In this document: in pieces, positions 39,418-40,402 of the stretch
How the letters are laid out: the number at the start of each line of letters is the position of its first letter
How positions within the stretch are numbered: the stretch's first letter is position 1
Origin: a virus
Direction: 5' to 3' (one strand)
Length of the DNA: 40,402 nt
Virus record (IMG/VR): IMGVR_UViG_3300045996_002224
Location: 1-40,402 of that record
The notes under the pieces: generated by a model
What the model was told of the DNA's origin: nothing
The model's database searches: none
What the model saw: the letters and a program-made list of their open reading frames with translations, nothing else
Translations under genes and position numbers: made by a program

Positions 39418-39801
39418 TCAGTGGATCGTTGCGCGAGGCGGCGAGTCATCGTCATCGCCTTTAGTCGGGAAATCCGGCGTGTCCGAGTATGAGTTGTTTT
39501 CCGTCTGAACGAAGATGACCCTCGGTGCGCCGGTCTCCTCATAGTAGTAATTCGCGATGACGCAACACCACAACCTTACTTCGCTGGCATCGTCTGCGAC
39601 ATGGCTCGTGTCTAGATCGATGTCGATTTGACCTGTTTTGCTGTCGCACGAGACGGCCTTGAACGCACCGACGCATTTCGGATGATCCCGGTAAAAACCG
39701 CGAATGAACGTCTCAATCTCCTCAATCTCGCGTGCGCTGCCGTATCTGCTCGATACGCGAACGCCGCAAATTTCTCTCTCGTAAGCCTTCTCTTCCGGCA
39801 T
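39418..39801 (-). CDS. Hypothetical protein
   Basis: A 127-aa acidic protein with GGGGA about 10 bases before the ATG. An N-terminal helix-strand unit (REIEEIETFIRGFY) is followed by beta strands (TGQIDIDLDT, EVRLWCCVIANYYYE, PRVIFVQTEN) and a disordered acidic tail. Five Cys residues. No family recognised. Confidence 0.6.
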   Translation of the reverse strand: MPEEKAYEREICGVRVSSRYGSAREIEEIETFIRGFYRDHPKCVGAFKAVSCDSKTGQIDIDLDTSHVADDASEVRLWCCVIANYYYEETGAPRVIFVQTENNSYSDTPDFPTKGDDDDSPPRATIH

Positions 39802-39835
39802 ATGTCACGGTCCCCTTAAGTGTTGTGATCGATAT

Positions 39836-40039
39836 TCATGGATCGTTACTCGGATCGTCAATCGTGCGCCTGACCCGGCGACGAGCCAGGAGCCAAGCAA
39901 GTGCCGCCGCTGTAATCCCGACGATGGCGGCTGGAACGGTCGAGACGCCGCTACCGTCTGGATCGGCAGACAGGAGAACGGCCACACCAAGAGCGACGAG
40001 TGCGATAAACCGACATGCTTTGACGAGTTGTCCGGCCAT
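39836..40039 (-). CDS. Small membrane protein
   Basis: A 67-aa protein. Start at MAGQLVKACRF, with GGGAGGAG upstream; longer in-frame versions would run into the repeat array. Two hydrophobic spans (about 8-23 and 35-51) are followed by a basic RRRVRRT end. The 10-bp repeat array at 40092-40132 lies directly upstream, suggesting shared control with parA and the portal gene. Confidence 0.6.
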   Translation of the reverse strand: MAGQLVKACRFIALVALGVAVLLSADPDGSGVSTVPAAIVGITAAALAWLLARRRVRRTIDDPSNDP

Positions 40040-40091
40040 GGGTCTGCTCCTCCCTTGCTCCTGCCGTTTCTGTTCTGCCTGCCGCCTTATG

Positions 40092-40132
40092 AGTGATGCA
40101 TAACGTAACGCAATGCAACATTCTGTAACACT
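40092..40132. repeat. 10-bp repeat array next to the recombinase 3' end
   Basis: Read on the minus strand: AGTGTTACAG, AATGTTGCAT, TGCGTTACGT and TATGCATCAC, in 10-bp register. TGCGTTACG is shared with the array at 14965-15004. It lies between the recombinase stop and the small membrane-protein gene. Confidence 0.6.
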
Positions 40133-40402
40133 ATGCAGAAAGGCTTTCTGCCTTTGACTTCCATCGGTCGATGATCCTGCTAACCGCTTTGGCGTTCCAT
40201 TCGCAACCGCGCGCCGTCTTGATCCCGCGAGCATTGAGCGCCGCCGCGATGCTGCCTAGCGACATTGCACCGCTCGCCTGGATCTGCTCGATGACAGGAC
40301 CCACCGTCGCCGCCATTTCATCGGCAAGCCGGACCACGGCCTGTCTGGCGTGCTCGGCGGCTGCGGTTGGGTTAGGGTGACCAAGCTTCGTTATCGTCGT
40401 GC
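40131..40402 (-). CDS. Serine recombinase, C-terminal part (right copy)
   Basis: Codes for the last 90 residues of a serine recombinase, including the HTH region ([29 protein letters not shown]), and ends with TAG at 40131. The 5' part lies outside the window or, if the element is circular, continues at position 267. The join keeps the frame: 466 + 272 bases = 246 codons including stop. It differs from the left copy at several residues (for example GAMSLGSI against GVTTLRGI). Confidence 0.85.
   Translation of the reverse strand, partial: TTITKLGHPNPTAAAEHARQAVVRLADEMAATVGPVIEQIQASGAMSLGSIAAALNARGIKTARGCEWNAKAVSRIIDRWKSKAESLSA
40137..40402. repeat. Direct repeat of recombinase 3' end, right copy
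   Basis: Matches 1-266. The final 127 bases are identical to 140-266 and the rest has scattered differences. Confidence 0.85.

Overview
The window reads as an almost complete mobile element of about 40.1 kb, most likely a circular plasmid from an alphaproteobacterium. Support for that host group is the trbBCDEJKLFGHI-type gene order, an ArdC-like protein, a DUF3102 protein and the generally GC-rich coding style; the genus cannot be fixed. No rRNA, tRNA, CRISPR or insertion sequence was seen. The last 127 bases (40276-40402) are identical to 140-266, and both lie in the 3' part of a serine recombinase gene. Joining 40402 to 267 restores an uninterrupted 245-codon recombinase, so the molecule is probably a 40,136-bp circle, with bases 1-139 as a variant tail.

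Layout. (1) 1-2426, minus strand: a tightly overlapping operon of small membrane, secreted and zinc-binding proteins ending in the serine recombinase. (2) 2427-7413, plus strand: two tandem terminators, two small HTH proteins, a 1020-aa primase-helicase, and a 262-aa protein whose gene contains a cluster of GGTTCCCC iterons flanking an AT-rich stretch, a candidate lambda-O-like origin. (3) 7502-21755: phage-type genes dispersed on both strands (DUF4055 portal, scaffold-like protein, MuF-type minor head protein, terminase small and large subunits). Mixed with them are a DUF3102 protein, an XRE repressor, a DpdA/TGT-like enzyme, an ArdC-like protein, a ParA plus partner, and two CxxxCxxCC zinc/iron-binding paralogues. 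No major capsid, tail or lysis gene is recognisable. (4) 21946-35994, minus strand: a full P-type conjugation system in canonical order (relaxase, membrane protein, TraG/VirD4, RHH protein, TrbB, C, D, E, J, K-like, L, F, G, H-position, I, RHH protein). TrbJ carries an N-terminal parallel beta-helix, and the TraG membrane domain appears to be a separate protein. (5) 36237-40039: small accessory genes including a lipoprotein and a secreted staphylococcal-type nuclease.

Two sets of repeated DNA sites tie the regions together. Two TGTAACA-like half-sites spaced 12 bp apart lie upstream of all four minus-strand conjugation and recombinase transcription units, inside plausible promoters. Separately, arrays of 10-bp repeats (consensus AGTGTTACAT) occur at four places: upstream of parA, upstream of the portal gene, in a convergent intergenic region, and next to the recombinase 3' end. 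They look like partition and/or repressor sites.

The most unusual aspect is an intact portal-terminase-MuF set, without a capsid gene, on a plasmid that also carries a whole type IV secretion system, together with a tailspike-like beta-helix fused to the minor pilus protein TrbJ. All functional statements rest on motif recognition by eye; no database search was run.
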